Source: Microbacteriaceae bacterium UBA1487
Lineage (GTDB): Bacteria; Actinomycetota; Actinomycetes; Actinomycetales; Microbacteriaceae
Direction: 5' to 3'
Assembly: GCA_002325245.1 (NCBI GenBank)
Contig: DCRR01000004.1
Location: forward strand, 1 to 24,246
DNA length: 24,246 nt
In this document: positions 11,573 through 20,500 of the stretch, one piece after another
Numbering within the stretch: the first letter of the stretch is position 1
How the letters are laid out: each line of letters begins with the position of its first letter
The notes under the pieces: model-generated
Told to the model about the DNA's origin: nothing
Databases searched by the model: none
Seen by the model: only the letters and a program-made list of their open reading frames with translations
Position numbers and translations under genes: made by a program

Positions 11573-13160
11573 TGCCGACGTAGAGCAGCCGTCGCTCCTC
11601 ATCGATGCCCGCAAGCCCACGCGCGTGGCTCACCGGCACCAGCCCCTCGCTGAGCCCGACGAGATAGACCGAATCCCACTCGAGACCCTTGGCGCTGTGC
11701 AGGGTCGACAGCACGACGGAGGAGAGCGTCGGCTCGTGCTGCGCCGACTGCCGGTCGCGCAGCTCCGCCACGAAGGCGGCGAGCGTCGTCCCCTCGGGCG
11801 CCTGGTCGGCGAGCTCGATGATCGCGTTGAGCGCCTCCCAGCGCTCGCGCACCGCTCCTGCGCCCTCCGGCGCCTCCGTCGACCAGCCGTTGGCGCGCAG
11901 CACGTCGCTGACCGACTGGAACAGCGGAGGCTCGGGCGTCGCCCGCTGCTCGCGCGCCACGCTGCCGAGCTCGAGGATCGCGCGCTTCACAACATCGAGA
12001 TCGAAGAACTTGGTGCCGCCGAGCTCCCGCACGCTCACGCCGGCCTGGGCGATCGCCGTCTGAAGGTGCGGCCCTTGAGCGTTGACCCGGTACAGCACCG
12101 CGATCTGCTCGGGGCGCGTCCCGTTCGCGATCTCCTCGGCGATCGCGGCGGCGACGGCGCGAGCCTCGTCGGCGTCGGTGTCGTAGGCGACCGGCGCGGG
12201 AACCTCGGCGCGCGGCGCCGAGGCGACCGCCGGCGTCAGCTCCAGCGCGCCGGCGCGACCGCGCATCAGCCGGTTCGCCAGGTCGATCACGGGTCGTGCG
12301 GAGCGGTAGTTGCTCTCGAGCCGGACGACGCGCGCACCCGGGTAGCGCGAGGCGAAGCCCAGCAGGTAGTCGCTCGTCGCGCCCGTGAACGAGTAGATCG
12401 TCTGGCTCGCGTCGCCGACGACGCAGAGCTCTCGGCGCTGACCGAGCCACAGATCCAGCAGCGCCTGCTGCAGCGGGGAGACGTCCTGGTACTCGTCGAC
12501 GACGAAGAAGCGGTACTGCGCGCGGACCTGCTCTGCCACCCACGGCTCGTCCTCGAGCATGCCCGCCGTCGCCAGCAGCACGTCCTCGAAGTCGATCTGA
12601 CGGCGCTCGTCCTTGATCCGCTCGTAGCCCTCGTGCAGCGCCACCATCGTGTCGACGGAGATGTCGTTCGGCATCGGACGCGAGGCCGCCGCCCGGCCGT
12701 ACTGCTCGAGGGTGAGCTGCGAGACCTTGCGCCACTCGATCTCGGCCGCGACATCGCGCAGCACCGCGGTGTCGAGCTTCATCCGCACCGACTCGGCCGC
12801 GTGCGCGATCGCCGGACCCTTCGCGGCGAGGATGCGCGGTGTGGAGCCGCCAATGACGCGCGGCCAGAAGAAGTTCAGCTGGGCGAGCGCCGCCGCGTGG
12901 AAGGTGCGCGCGCTCACGCCGCCGGCGCCGAGTGCCCGCAGCCGGGTGCGCAGCTCCCCCGCTGCCCGGGTCGTGAAGGTCAGCGCCATCATGCGCTCGG
13001 GGTCGAAGGCTCCGGTCGCGACGCCGTAGGCGATGCGGTGCGTCAGGGCTCGGGTCTTGCCGGTGCCGGCACCCGCGAGGATGCACACCGGCCCGAGCAG
13101 CGCCTCCGCGGCCTCGCGCTGCTGCGCATCGAGTCCCTCGAGGATCTTCTCGGCGTTCAC
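11439..13160 (-). CDS. uvrD2: UvrD2-type superfamily 1A DNA helicase, short form
   Basis: This 573-residue 3'-to-5' ATP-dependent DNA helicase shows all SF1A motifs: Walker A GAGTGKT (30-36), TFTTRAA, DEYQDVS, GDASQTIYSFTGA, LESNYRS, TLHSAKGLEWD and YVGITRAR. Family context (next to nudC) and sequence point to UvrD2. Mycobacterial UvrD2 is about 700 residues and carries a tetracysteine linker and an HRDC domain after the motor. Here the protein ends about 20 residues after the start of its SRFLAEL segment, so both are absent. The GTG at 13160 overlaps the TGA of nudC as GTGA (13157-13160), which implies translational coupling and fixes the start; no separate ribosome binding site is evident. 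The 3' end runs 134 bp into the convergent E1-like gene. Likely roles are in repair and removal of protein or RNA from DNA. Confidence 0.92.
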   Translation of the reverse strand: MNAEKILEGLDAQQREAAEALLGPVCILAGAGTGKTRALTHRIAYGVATGAFDPERMMALTFTTRAAGELRTRLRALGAGGVSARTFHAAALAQLNFFWPRVIGGSTPRILAAKGPAIAHAAESVRMKLDTAVLRDVAAEIEWRKVSQLTLEQYGRAAASRPMPNDISVDTMVALHEGYERIKDERRQIDFEDVLLATAGMLEDEPWVAEQVRAQYRFFVVDEYQDVSPLQQALLDLWLGQRRELCVVGDASQTIYSFTGATSDYLLGFASRYPGARVVRLESNYRSARPVIDLANRLMRGRAGALELTPAVASAPRAEVPAPVAYDTDADEARAVAAAIAEEIANGTRPEQIAVLYRVNAQGPHLQTAIAQAGVSVRELGGTKFFDLDVVKRAILELGSVAREQRATPEPPLFQSVSDVLRANGWSTEAPEGAGAVRERWEALNAIIELADQAPEGTTLAAFVAELRDRQSAQHEPTLSSVVLSTLHSAKGLEWDSVYLVGLSEGLVPVSHARGLAGIDEERRLLYVGITRARRRLSLSWSRAGLRGQRREPSRFLAELGTSTRDAGPRAPR

Positions 13161-14134
13161 GGCGTGCGCTGCCCGTCGTCGATCTCGGCGCCGAACCAGT
13201 CCTCGATGATCCGACGGGCGATGGAGGTCGGGCCGGGCAGCAGGATCTCGCCCAGCGCGTCTTGAAGCTCCGTCCGGCTGAACCAGCGCAGCTCCAGGAT
13301 CTCCTCGCCGTCGGGCCGACCGGTGGGGTCCTCCCCTTCGGCGAGTCGAGCCCGGAAGCCGACCATCAGCGAGGCGGGGAAGGGCCACGGCTGCGAGCCC
13401 AGGTAGACCGGGTCGACGACGCGCAGGCCGGACTCCTCGAAGATCTCGCGCTCGACGGCCGCCTCGAAGCTCTCGCCGGGTTCGACGAACCCGGCGAGCA
13501 GGGAGAAGCGATTGGACTCCCAGACCGCGTTCGAGCCGAGCAGGAGCCGGTCGTCGGCATCGGTCACGCCGACGATGACCGCCGCGTCGGTGCGCGGGAA
13601 GTACTCGGATCCGTCAGTCGGATCCCGGCGCACCCAGCCGGAGAGCACCGACTCGGTGGGGCGTCCGCTGCGGGGCGAGAACGCGGCGCTGCGGTGCCAG
13701 TTGGCGAGCGCGAGCGCCTGCGTCACCAGGCCCGCGTCGCGAGCCCCGAGTCGCGCCCCGAGTCGGCGCAGATCACCCCAGGAGGCCGCGCGCGGAATGA
13801 GGCCCGCCTCGGTGAGCGCGTCGACGCCCTCGTCTTCGACGACGAGCGCGAGCACGGGGATGCCGGCCGCCAGCTCGTCGTCTCCCGGGAGCACCGTGCC
13901 GAGAAAGAGCACGAGCGTCTCGGGCGGGAGCGCCGCGAGCGGCGGCGCTTCGGGAAGCAGAACGCGCGGCTCGGCGTCGCCGTGCAGCAGCACCCGTCCC
14001 TCATGGAGGACGACGATCCGGGCCCCCGGCTCGGACAGCAGCCCCTCGGGCTCGCGCGCGCGCCGCAGGTGGTCACGATCGAGCGCCGCCCGGGAGAGCG
14101 GAAGTCGCGTGCCGAAATCGCTGCGCACAGGCAC
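13157..14134 (-). CDS. nudC: NudC-like NAD(H) pyrophosphatase lacking zinc cysteines
   Basis: This 325-residue Nudix hydrolase belongs to the NudC family, which cleaves NAD(H) to AMP and nicotinamide mononucleotide and can remove NAD caps from RNA. The Nudix box GFVEPGESFEAAVEREIFEE (continuing SGL, 215-237) fits GX5EX7REUXEEXGU exactly. The family-specific SQPWPFP follows at 247-253, ten residues after the box. The segment that normally holds a four-cysteine zinc ribbon (about 145-176) is recognisable by NWHR, SG, GWVRR and YFPRTD, but all four Cys positions are replaced. In fact the whole protein contains no cysteine. The GTG at 14134 is the longest start; a second GTG at 14128 has GAGAGG five bases before it and is a good alternative. 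Its stop overlaps the start of uvrD2, so the two are co-translated. Confidence 0.9.
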   Translation of the reverse strand: MPVRSDFGTRLPLSRAALDRDHLRRAREPEGLLSEPGARIVVLHEGRVLLHGDAEPRVLLPEAPPLAALPPETLVLFLGTVLPGDDELAAGIPVLALVVEDEGVDALTEAGLIPRAASWGDLRRLGARLGARDAGLVTQALALANWHRSAAFSPRSGRPTESVLSGWVRRDPTDGSEYFPRTDAAVIVGVTDADDRLLLGSNAVWESNRFSLLAGFVEPGESFEAAVEREIFEESGLRVVDPVYLGSQPWPFPASLMVGFRARLAEGEDPTGRPDGEEILELRWFSRTELQDALGEILLPGPTSIARRIIEDWFGAEIDDGQRTP

Positions 14135-14189
14135 CTCTCGGGAACGGACGAAGGGCGTGGCGTACGAGGCCGACGCACATGGGGCGACC

Positions 14190-14195
14190 TACCCT
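14190..14195 (+). promoter_or_regulatory. Candidate -10 element (TACCCT) for a leaderless phosphotransferase-like transcript
   Basis: TACCCT ends six bases before the ATG at 14202, with no ribosome binding site between. It lies in the 67-bp gap shared with the divergent nudC. Confidence 0.45.
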
Positions 14196-14201
14196 GTCTC
14201 C

Positions 14202-15188
14202 ATGGCCAGGTCGCACTTCACTCTAGCCGCGCTCGCGACGTCGGCCGTGGACGGTCTGGACATCGCGGGCGCGACCCCCATCGGCTCCCCCGGCGGCGAT
14301 TTCGACGCCGCCCTGCTCACCGGGCGGGACGGTCGGCACTGGATCGTGCGGGTGCCGCGCAGCGAGAGCGCCGAGGCGGCGCAGTCGGCCGATCTGGTCG
14401 CTCTTCGCGCGCTGAGCGCCGGCGTGCGCGCGCGGCTGCCGTTCGCCGTCACGACCTTCGCCGGGCAGGCCCCCGCCGGAGACACGCGCGCCGTCGTCTA
14501 CGAGTTCGTCTACGGGGCCAAGGCCGAGCTCGCGAGCCTCGACCACGACCTGGCGACCTCGATCGGCGAGGCCATCGCCGCGATCCACGCGCTGCCCACC
14601 AGCTTCGTCGCCGACTCAGGTCTGCCGAGCCGCACCGGCATCGAGGCGGCGCGCGACGCCGCCAAGCTGTTCGAGCGCGCGATCGCGACTCGCGTCGTGC
14701 CCGCCGTGCTGCAGCAGCGCTGGGAGCGCGCGATCGGCGACCCCACGCTCTGGCAGTTCGCCCCAGCCGTCGTCAACGGCGCCCTCGAGGCGGAGTCGTT
14801 CCTGGCCTCCGACGGCGTCGTCACCGGACTGCTGGGCTGGCAGTCGCTCCACGTGGGCGACCCGGCCGTCGACCTGCACTGGCTGCTGCGGGCCCCCGGC
14901 GACGGCATCGCCGAGACGGCGTTCGGCGCGTATGCACGGGTTCGCGGCTCCGTCGACCGACAGCTCACCGAGCGCGCCCGGCTGCTCAACGAGCTCGAGC
15001 TCGCCAAGTGGCTGCTGCACGGCACGGCGACGAAGTCGACGGAGATCGTCGACGATGCCGTGGAGCTGATGTCGGGGCTCGTCGACACGATCTCGCAGAA
15101 CGACACCGCCTCGATCCGTCGCCCCGAGTCGACGCTCGACGTCGACGAGGTCGAAGAGCTGCTCTCGCGCACCGCCACCGCGCGCTAG
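14202..15188 (+). CDS. Phosphotransferase-fold protein without catalytic residues (APH-like pseudokinase)
   Basis: This 328-residue protein looks like the aminoglycoside/macrolide phosphotransferase (APH) family. WIVRVPRS (47-54) resembles the macrolide-kinase nucleotide strand, AIAAIHALP (125-132) the conserved helix before the active site, and GDPAVDLHWLL (219-229) the end of the metal-binding region. However, the catalytic loop that should read HGD reads NGA (192-194), and the metal-binding Asp of the I-D-W segment is Gly (LLGW, G212). Loss of both Asp residues makes phosphoryl transfer unlikely, so I infer a pseudokinase with a binding or structural role. The last 60 residues are acidic. 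It should not be read as an antibiotic-resistance gene. The ATG at 14202 has a -10-like TACCCT six bases upstream. It converges with the MFS gene (11-bp gap) and is divergent from nudC. Confidence 0.75.
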   Translation: MARSHFTLAALATSAVDGLDIAGATPIGSPGGDFDAALLTGRDGRHWIVRVPRSESAEAAQSADLVALRALSAGVRARLPFAVTTFAGQAPAGDTRAVVYEFVYGAKAELASLDHDLATSIGEAIAAIHALPTSFVADSGLPSRTGIEAARDAAKLFERAIATRVVPAVLQQRWERAIGDPTLWQFAPAVVNGALEAESFLASDGVVTGLLGWQSLHVGDPAVDLHWLLRAPGDGIAETAFGAYARVRGSVDRQLTERARLLNELELAKWLLHGTATKSTEIVDDAVELMSGLVDTISQNDTASIRRPESTLDVDEVEELLSRTATAR

Positions 15189-15199
15189 GTCGGCGCCGC

Positions 15200-16543
15200 T
15201 CAGCCCTCGAGGATCGACTGCCCGCGCGGCACGATCCGCACGAGGCGACGCGGCGTGCGCAGGCTCACGCGGATGCGCAGCTGATGGCGCCGCGCCAGCA
15301 CGATCGCGATCGTGATGCCCGCGAGCGCCGGGACGCCGCCGGCGACCGTGAACGCGATGTGCGGCCCGAAGTGCTCGGCGATGAACCCCATGATCACGCC
15401 GCCGAGCGCCTGGCCGCCCACGACGACCATGAAGTAGAACGACATGATGCGGCCGCGGATCCCGGGGTTGGTGGAGAGCTGCGTCATCGACTCCGCACCG
15501 GTCGCGAACAGCAGGCGCGTGATCCCGATGCCGACGAGCGCCCCGAGGAACAGCGGGTACCAGGGCGCGACGCCGGCGAGCACGGTCACGAGCCCGTAGC
15601 CGATCGTGGCGATCACGATCGCGCGCAGCCGCAGTGACCGCCGCTGCGCCGACAGCACGGCGCCGACCAGCGCGCCGACCGCGGCGAGCGAGCTGTAGAG
15701 GCCGTAGCCGGCGGCTCCCGTGCCGAACGTCGTCGCGGCCGCGGTGAAGAGCACCGGGAGGTTCATGCCGAAGACGGCGACGAATCCGAGCAGCACGATC
15801 GGCCAGAGGATCGTGGGCTTGCGCCGTGCGTACGCGAGCGCCTCGCGGATCTGTCCGCCGCCGCGCGCCTGGCGCGGGGCGCGGTGAAGCTCGTGCACTC
15901 GCATCACCAGCAGCATGGTCAGCGCGACCCCGGCGGCGGCGGCGTTGATGGCGATCGACCAGCCGGAGCCGACCGCGACGATGAGCACGCCCGAGATCGC
16001 GGGACCGAGGAGGCCGCCGAGGTGGAAGATCATCGCATTGACGCTGATCGCGTTGCGCAGCCGCGAGGTGCCGACCATCTCGCTCACGAAGGCGGACCGG
16101 GAGGGCCCGTCGATCGCCATCGCGACCCCGGTGGTGGCGGCGACGAGGAAGACGTGCCAGACCTCGACAGCTCCGAGCAGCACCAGGACGGCCAGAAGCG
16201 CGTTCGAGACCAGGCCCACGGTCTGGGTGGCGATCAGCACCCGGTGCCGGTTGGCCCGGTCGGAGAGCACCCCCGCCCAGGCGCCGAGCACGATCGTCGG
16301 GGCGAACTGGAGCGCGACGACGATGCCGACGAGCGCGACGTTGCCGGTGAGCTCGAGCACCAGCCAGTCGATCGCGATGCGCGCCATCCAGCCTCCGGTG
16401 TTGGCGAACAGCTGACCGATGACGTACATGCGGTAGTTGTACGAGCGCAGGGCGATGGCGGTGTCGCGCCAGCGGGGTCGTCCCGTGACGACGGGAATGG
16501 GGGCGGTGAGATTTTCGGCCTCGATGCCGGATACGGAGGTCAT
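15200..16543 (-). CDS. Major facilitator superfamily exporter (EntS/MFS_3-like)
   Basis: This 447-residue integral membrane protein has the length and about twelve hydrophobic segments of a major facilitator transporter. After a hydrophilic N-terminus of about 30 residues, the first helices contain GQLFANTGGWMARIAIDWL. The loop between helices 2 and 3 has GVLSDRANRHRVL, the usual D-R-x-x-R-R-type signature of the superfamily. DGPSRSAFVSEMV is typical of the MFS_3/EntS branch, whose members export siderophores or drugs. Substrate is unknown. The ATG at 16543 follows GGGAGG at three bases and a TAACGT -10-like element at nine bases. It is divergent from a LysR-family gene, its probable regulator. 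The C-terminus is Arg-rich and cytosolic. Confidence 0.9.
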   Translation of the reverse strand: MTSVSGIEAENLTAPIPVVTGRPRWRDTAIALRSYNYRMYVIGQLFANTGGWMARIAIDWLVLELTGNVALVGIVVALQFAPTIVLGAWAGVLSDRANRHRVLIATQTVGLVSNALLAVLVLLGAVEVWHVFLVAATTGVAMAIDGPSRSAFVSEMVGTSRLRNAISVNAMIFHLGGLLGPAISGVLIVAVGSGWSIAINAAAAGVALTMLLVMRVHELHRAPRQARGGGQIREALAYARRKPTILWPIVLLGFVAVFGMNLPVLFTAAATTFGTGAAGYGLYSSLAAVGALVGAVLSAQRRSLRLRAIVIATIGYGLVTVLAGVAPWYPLFLGALVGIGITRLLFATGAESMTQLSTNPGIRGRIMSFYFMVVVGGQALGGVIMGFIAEHFGPHIAFTVAGGVPALAGITIAIVLARRHQLRIRVSLRTPRRLVRIVPRGQSILEG

Positions 16544-16626
16544 GTCCCTCCCACGTTACGTGCGGGCGCGGCATTGAATTGTGGAATGCTGACTATAAGT
16601 CCTATTGATTTATCGAATGGAGCACG
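16544..16626. promoter_or_regulatory. Divergent promoter/operator region between MFS and LysR genes
   Basis: This 83-bp gap contains an unusually AT-rich stretch (16571-16618) for this genome. GACT-ATA-AGTC (16591-16601) is a perfect 4-bp-arm palindrome. ATAA and TTAT (16595-16598, 16610-16613) lie 11 bases apart, the spacing of LysR-type T-N11-A sites. TATAAG (16594-16599) could serve the regulator as -10, and TAACGT (16553-16558, minus strand) the transporter. Binding is inferred, not shown. Confidence 0.55.
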
Positions 16627-17478
16627 GTGTTCGATCCGGTTCTGCTGCGCACCTTCGTCGCCCTCGCCGAGACGCTGAGCTTCACCCGCGCCGCCGAGCA
16701 GCTGGGGCTGAGCCAGCCGACGGTGAGCCAGCAGATCCGCAAGCTCGAGGCGGCTGCCGGTCGGATCCTGGTCGCCCGCGACACCCGACAGGTCGCCCTG
16801 ACCGACAACGGGGATGCACTGCTCGGCTTCGCGCGCACCATCCTCTCGGCACACGACGAGGCGGCGGCCTACTTCACCGGCTCCGCCATGCGCGGACGAC
16901 TGCGCTTCGGCTCCGCCGACGACCTGGCCCTCACTCAGCTGCCGCAGATCCTTCGCGACTTCCGCCAGCTCTACCCGCACATCAACCTGGAGCTCACGGT
17001 CGGGCAGAGCCCGTACCTGAATCGCCGGCTGCGTGCCGGGCAGCTGGACCTGGTCTTCGTGCGCCAACCGGCGGACGAGGGTGTCGGCCGCGTGGTGCGA
17101 CGAGAGCGACTCGTCTGGGCGGCGCATCCCGCCGTCACCCTGGAACCCGACCAGCCGGTGCCGCTGATCGTCTACCAGGCCCCCAGCCTGTCGCGGCAGG
17201 CGGCGATCGATGCACTGGAGGCGGCGGGACGCACGTGGCGGATCACCTGCAACACGCGTGAGATCAACGGAGTGCTCGCGGCGGTGCGCGCCGGCATCGG
17301 CATCGGCGCGTTCCCGCAGAGCATGATCCCCGGCGATCTGGTGCCGGTCACCAACACCTTCGGCCTGCCGCTGCTCGACGAGGTCGAATTCGCGCTGCTC
17401 GACAACCCGCAGGCCGATCGCGGCCCGATCGACGCTCTCGCGTCCGCGATCGTCAGCCGCTCGCGTCTCGACGTCTGA
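16627..17478 (+). CDS. LysR-family transcriptional regulator
   Basis: This 283-residue protein has the LysR layout. An N-terminal winged helix-turn-helix (about 1-60) contains LSFTRAAEQLGLSQPTVSQQ and IRKLEAAAG, and a linker helix follows. A periplasmic-binding-like effector domain (about 90-280) has LRFGSADDLALTQLP and the AVRAGIGIGAFP segment at the second lobe. Such proteins bind small effectors and usually control a divergent neighbour, here the MFS exporter, as well as themselves. The effector is unknown. The GTG at 16627 is preceded by GGAG at four bases and begins directly with the first helix (FDPVLLRTFVALAE), so the start is secure. It converges with adnB with a 41-bp gap. Together with the exporter it forms a self-contained pair within an otherwise conserved DNA-repair neighbourhood. 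Confidence 0.93.
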   Translation: MFDPVLLRTFVALAETLSFTRAAEQLGLSQPTVSQQIRKLEAAAGRILVARDTRQVALTDNGDALLGFARTILSAHDEAAAYFTGSAMRGRLRFGSADDLALTQLPQILRDFRQLYPHINLELTVGQSPYLNRRLRAGQLDLVFVRQPADEGVGRVVRRERLVWAAHPAVTLEPDQPVPLIVYQAPSLSRQAAIDALEAAGRTWRITCNTREINGVLAAVRAGIGIGAFPQSMIPGDLVPVTNTFGLPLLDEVEFALLDNPQADRGPIDALASAIVSRSRLDV

Positions 17479-17479
17479 G

Positions 17480-17492
17480 CTCCGCGGCGGAG
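17480..17492. terminator. Weak hairpin between convergent LysR and adnB genes
   Basis: CTCCG and CGGAG flank CGG just after the LysR stop, in a GC-only 41-bp gap that has further GC-rich self-complementarity. No T-run is present, so termination function is tentative. Confidence 0.3.
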
Positions 17493-17519
17493 GCCGCCGG
17501 CCCGGCGCGGCTCGCGCGG

Positions 17520-20500
17520 TCAGCCGAGCGCGGCGCGCCAGCGCTCCCGCAGCTCGTCCTCGCTCGAGACGTGCTCGGGGCGGATGATGCGATCCTCGGC
17601 CACGAAGTAGAACGCCGCGTCGACGAGTTCGGGATCAACCCCCGCCCAGCGCGCGTAGGCGAGCCGGTAGAGCGCGAGCTGGAGCTGCTTGCGCTCGAGA
17701 TCCTCGGCATCCTTCGGCGCCTTGCCGGTCTTCCAGTCGACGATCTCGAGCCGGCCGTCGCGCTCGTAGACGGCGTCGATCTTGCACACGATGGTGCGCC
17801 CGTCGAACGGCAGGTGGATCTCCCGCTCGACCTCGACCGGCTTCAGTTCGGCCCACGGCGAGCTCTCGAACGTCGCCTTCAGCTCGGCGAACCGGTCGGC
17901 GTCGACCGCGACCAGCTCCGTGTCGGCGTCGATGTCGAGCTCGGAGAAGCGCGCATCCAGCTCCTCCTCGAGCCCGTCCGGGTCGGCGCGGTGCTCGACC
18001 CAGGCGTGGAAGAGGGTGCCGAGCCGCGTGGCGCGGTACGGGCGCTCGGGCATCGGCCGGCGCAGCTCCGCCGTGACCCGCTCCGGGTCGGAGACGTACT
18101 CGTGGAAGCGCGAGGCGGGGATGCGCGCGGGCGGCGCGACCGCCGGCGGCCCCGCCAGCTGCTGGCGGCGCTCGGCGAGCAGCAGTTCGACATCGCGGGC
18201 CCACGGCCCGGCGGCCGCGGTCGCCGACTCGACGCTCTCCTCCTCGAGCGCGCCGCGCACCAGCTCTCCGGCGGCCTCGACGCGCGCCCGCCGATGGCCG
18301 AGCGGATCACGGGGCCAGCTGACCGTCGCCGGTTCGCCGAGCAGCGGGTTGACGTCGAGCTCGGCCGGTTCGGTCGGCAGCGCGTCGATGACGCCCGCCT
18401 GCTCGAGCTCGCTGAGGAACCGGCTCGGCCCGCGCCACTTGGTCTGCGACGACCAGAACGAACCTGAGAGCAGCAGCTCATGGCGCGCGCGGGTGATCGC
18501 GACGTAGGCGAGGCGACGGTCCTCGTCGAGCTGACCGGCGCCGACCTGCTTCTTGAACTCGGCGAAGCTCGCCCGCAGCTCGGCGCGCGAGGTGGCGCTG
18601 CGCCACGCGAAGACGGGCAGCGCGTGGGTGTCTCCGCGGAACTCGTACGGCAGCTGGCCGAAGCCGACCCAGGCGCCGGTGTCGCGAGCCCGCGACGGCA
18701 GCTCGCCCTCGACCAGCCGCGGCACGGCGACGAGGTCCCATTCCAGGCCCTTCGCGCCGTGGATCGTGAGGATCTGCACGCATCCCGGCTCGGGCGGGTC
18801 GCTGCGCGGACTCAGCCGGTCGCGCGACTCGGCCTCCCGCAGCCAGCCGAGGAAGGCGCGCAGGCTTCCGCCGCGACCCAGCTGCTCGAACTGCGCGAGC
18901 GCGTCGAAGAACGCCTCGAGCACACGCGCGCTGCCCGGTCGCGCCTCGTTGGCGGCGGCCTCGATGTCGAGATCGAGCTCCTGCAGCGTGACCGTCACCA
19001 GGTCGGCGAGTTCGAGGCGCGTGCGGGAGCGAAGACCCGCGAACAGCGCCCCCGCCTCACGCAGGCGCCGCAGCCCCTCCTCGCTGAAGCCGCGGATCGC
19101 GCCGTGCTCGCGCTTCTGCAGCGCGAGGAAGTCGAGGGCGTCGACGATCGAGGCGGACTCCTCCTCGATGACGGAGCCGCGCAGGCGATCGCGCACGACG
19201 TCGTCGAGCTCCTGCTGGTGCAGATCGCGCTTCTCGAGCCAGCGCGCCAGGTCGCGCAGCGCCGCGATGTCGGCGGTGCCGATCCGCCAGCGCGAGCCGA
19301 CGAGCAGCCGGATGAGCTCGTTGCCCGCGCTCGGGTCGTCGATCACCCTCAGCGCCGCCACCAGATCGGCCGCGAGCGGCTGCGCGAGCAGCCCGCCGAC
19401 ACCGAGCACGTGGTACGGAACGCCCGCACGGGCGAAGGCCCCAGTGAAGTGCTCCAGGGTGGCCCGCGCCCGCAGCAGCAGGGCGGCGCTCGGCGGCTCC
19501 TTTCCCGCGGGCACCGCGCCGGGACGCAGGCGCTCGGCGAACCAGGCGGCCACCGCCTCCGCCTCCGCGACGACGCTCTCCTCGAAGCGGACGCTGATCG
19601 GGACCGCATCCGCGCCCTCGCGCGGGGTGAGCGTCTCGACCGCGACCGGGCTCCGAGCCGCAAGCGGCTCCAGCACGGTGTTCGCCGCATCCAGCACCTT
19701 CACGCCGTTGCGCCAGCTGGTCGACAGCGAGAACGAGCGCCGGGCGTCGAACCAGTCGGAGAACTCGCCGAGGTTCGCGGCGCTCGCCCCGCGCCAGCCG
19801 TAGATCGCCTGATGCGGATCGCCGACGGCCATCACCGAGTGCCCGCGGAACAGCGCCGAGAGCAGTCGGGTCTGGCCGACGCTGGTGTCCTGATACTCGT
19901 CGAGGATGACGACCTTGGATCGCGCGCGCAGCTCCTCGGCGACGCCCGGCGCGCGCTCGGCGATCCGCAGCGCGATGCGCACCTGATCGCTGTACTGCAG
20001 GTAGCCGCGCTCGTGCTTGCGCGCCTGGAACTCGCGGGCGGCATCGAGCAGCGCCGGCAGCGGGGCGAGCGGCGTGATGATCGAGGCCATGTCGGCCGCG
20101 TAGTCGTAGCGGCCTTCGGGCGGGATCTCGCCGAGCCGCGCGTAGTCCTCCGCCATCCGCTCCACCGCGTCGGCGTCGGCGAGGTGCTCCCCGAGCGAGG
20201 AGGCGAGCCGCAGCACCGCCGTCGCGACGGCGTCGACGCCCTTGCCCGCCTCCGCCAGGCGCGGATCGTCGCGCCCGACGACGACCTCGCGCGCGAGCAG
20301 CCACGAGGCGGCCTCGCCGAGCACGACCGCGTCGCCGTCGAAGCCGACGAGCGCGGCGTGGTCGCGGAACAGGGTGCTCGCGAAGGAGTTGTAGGTCGCC
20401 ACCCGGGGCGCATCGAGCAGTTCGGCGCCGAGATCCTCGGCGGCATCCGGGTCCGGCTCGGCCACCAGGCCCGCCGCCCGCAGTTCGGCGATCCTCGTGC

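Noticed and set aside
14202..15188. Macrolide or aminoglycoside resistance gene
   Set aside because: Both catalytic Asp residues are missing, so drug phosphorylation is unlikely despite the fold.
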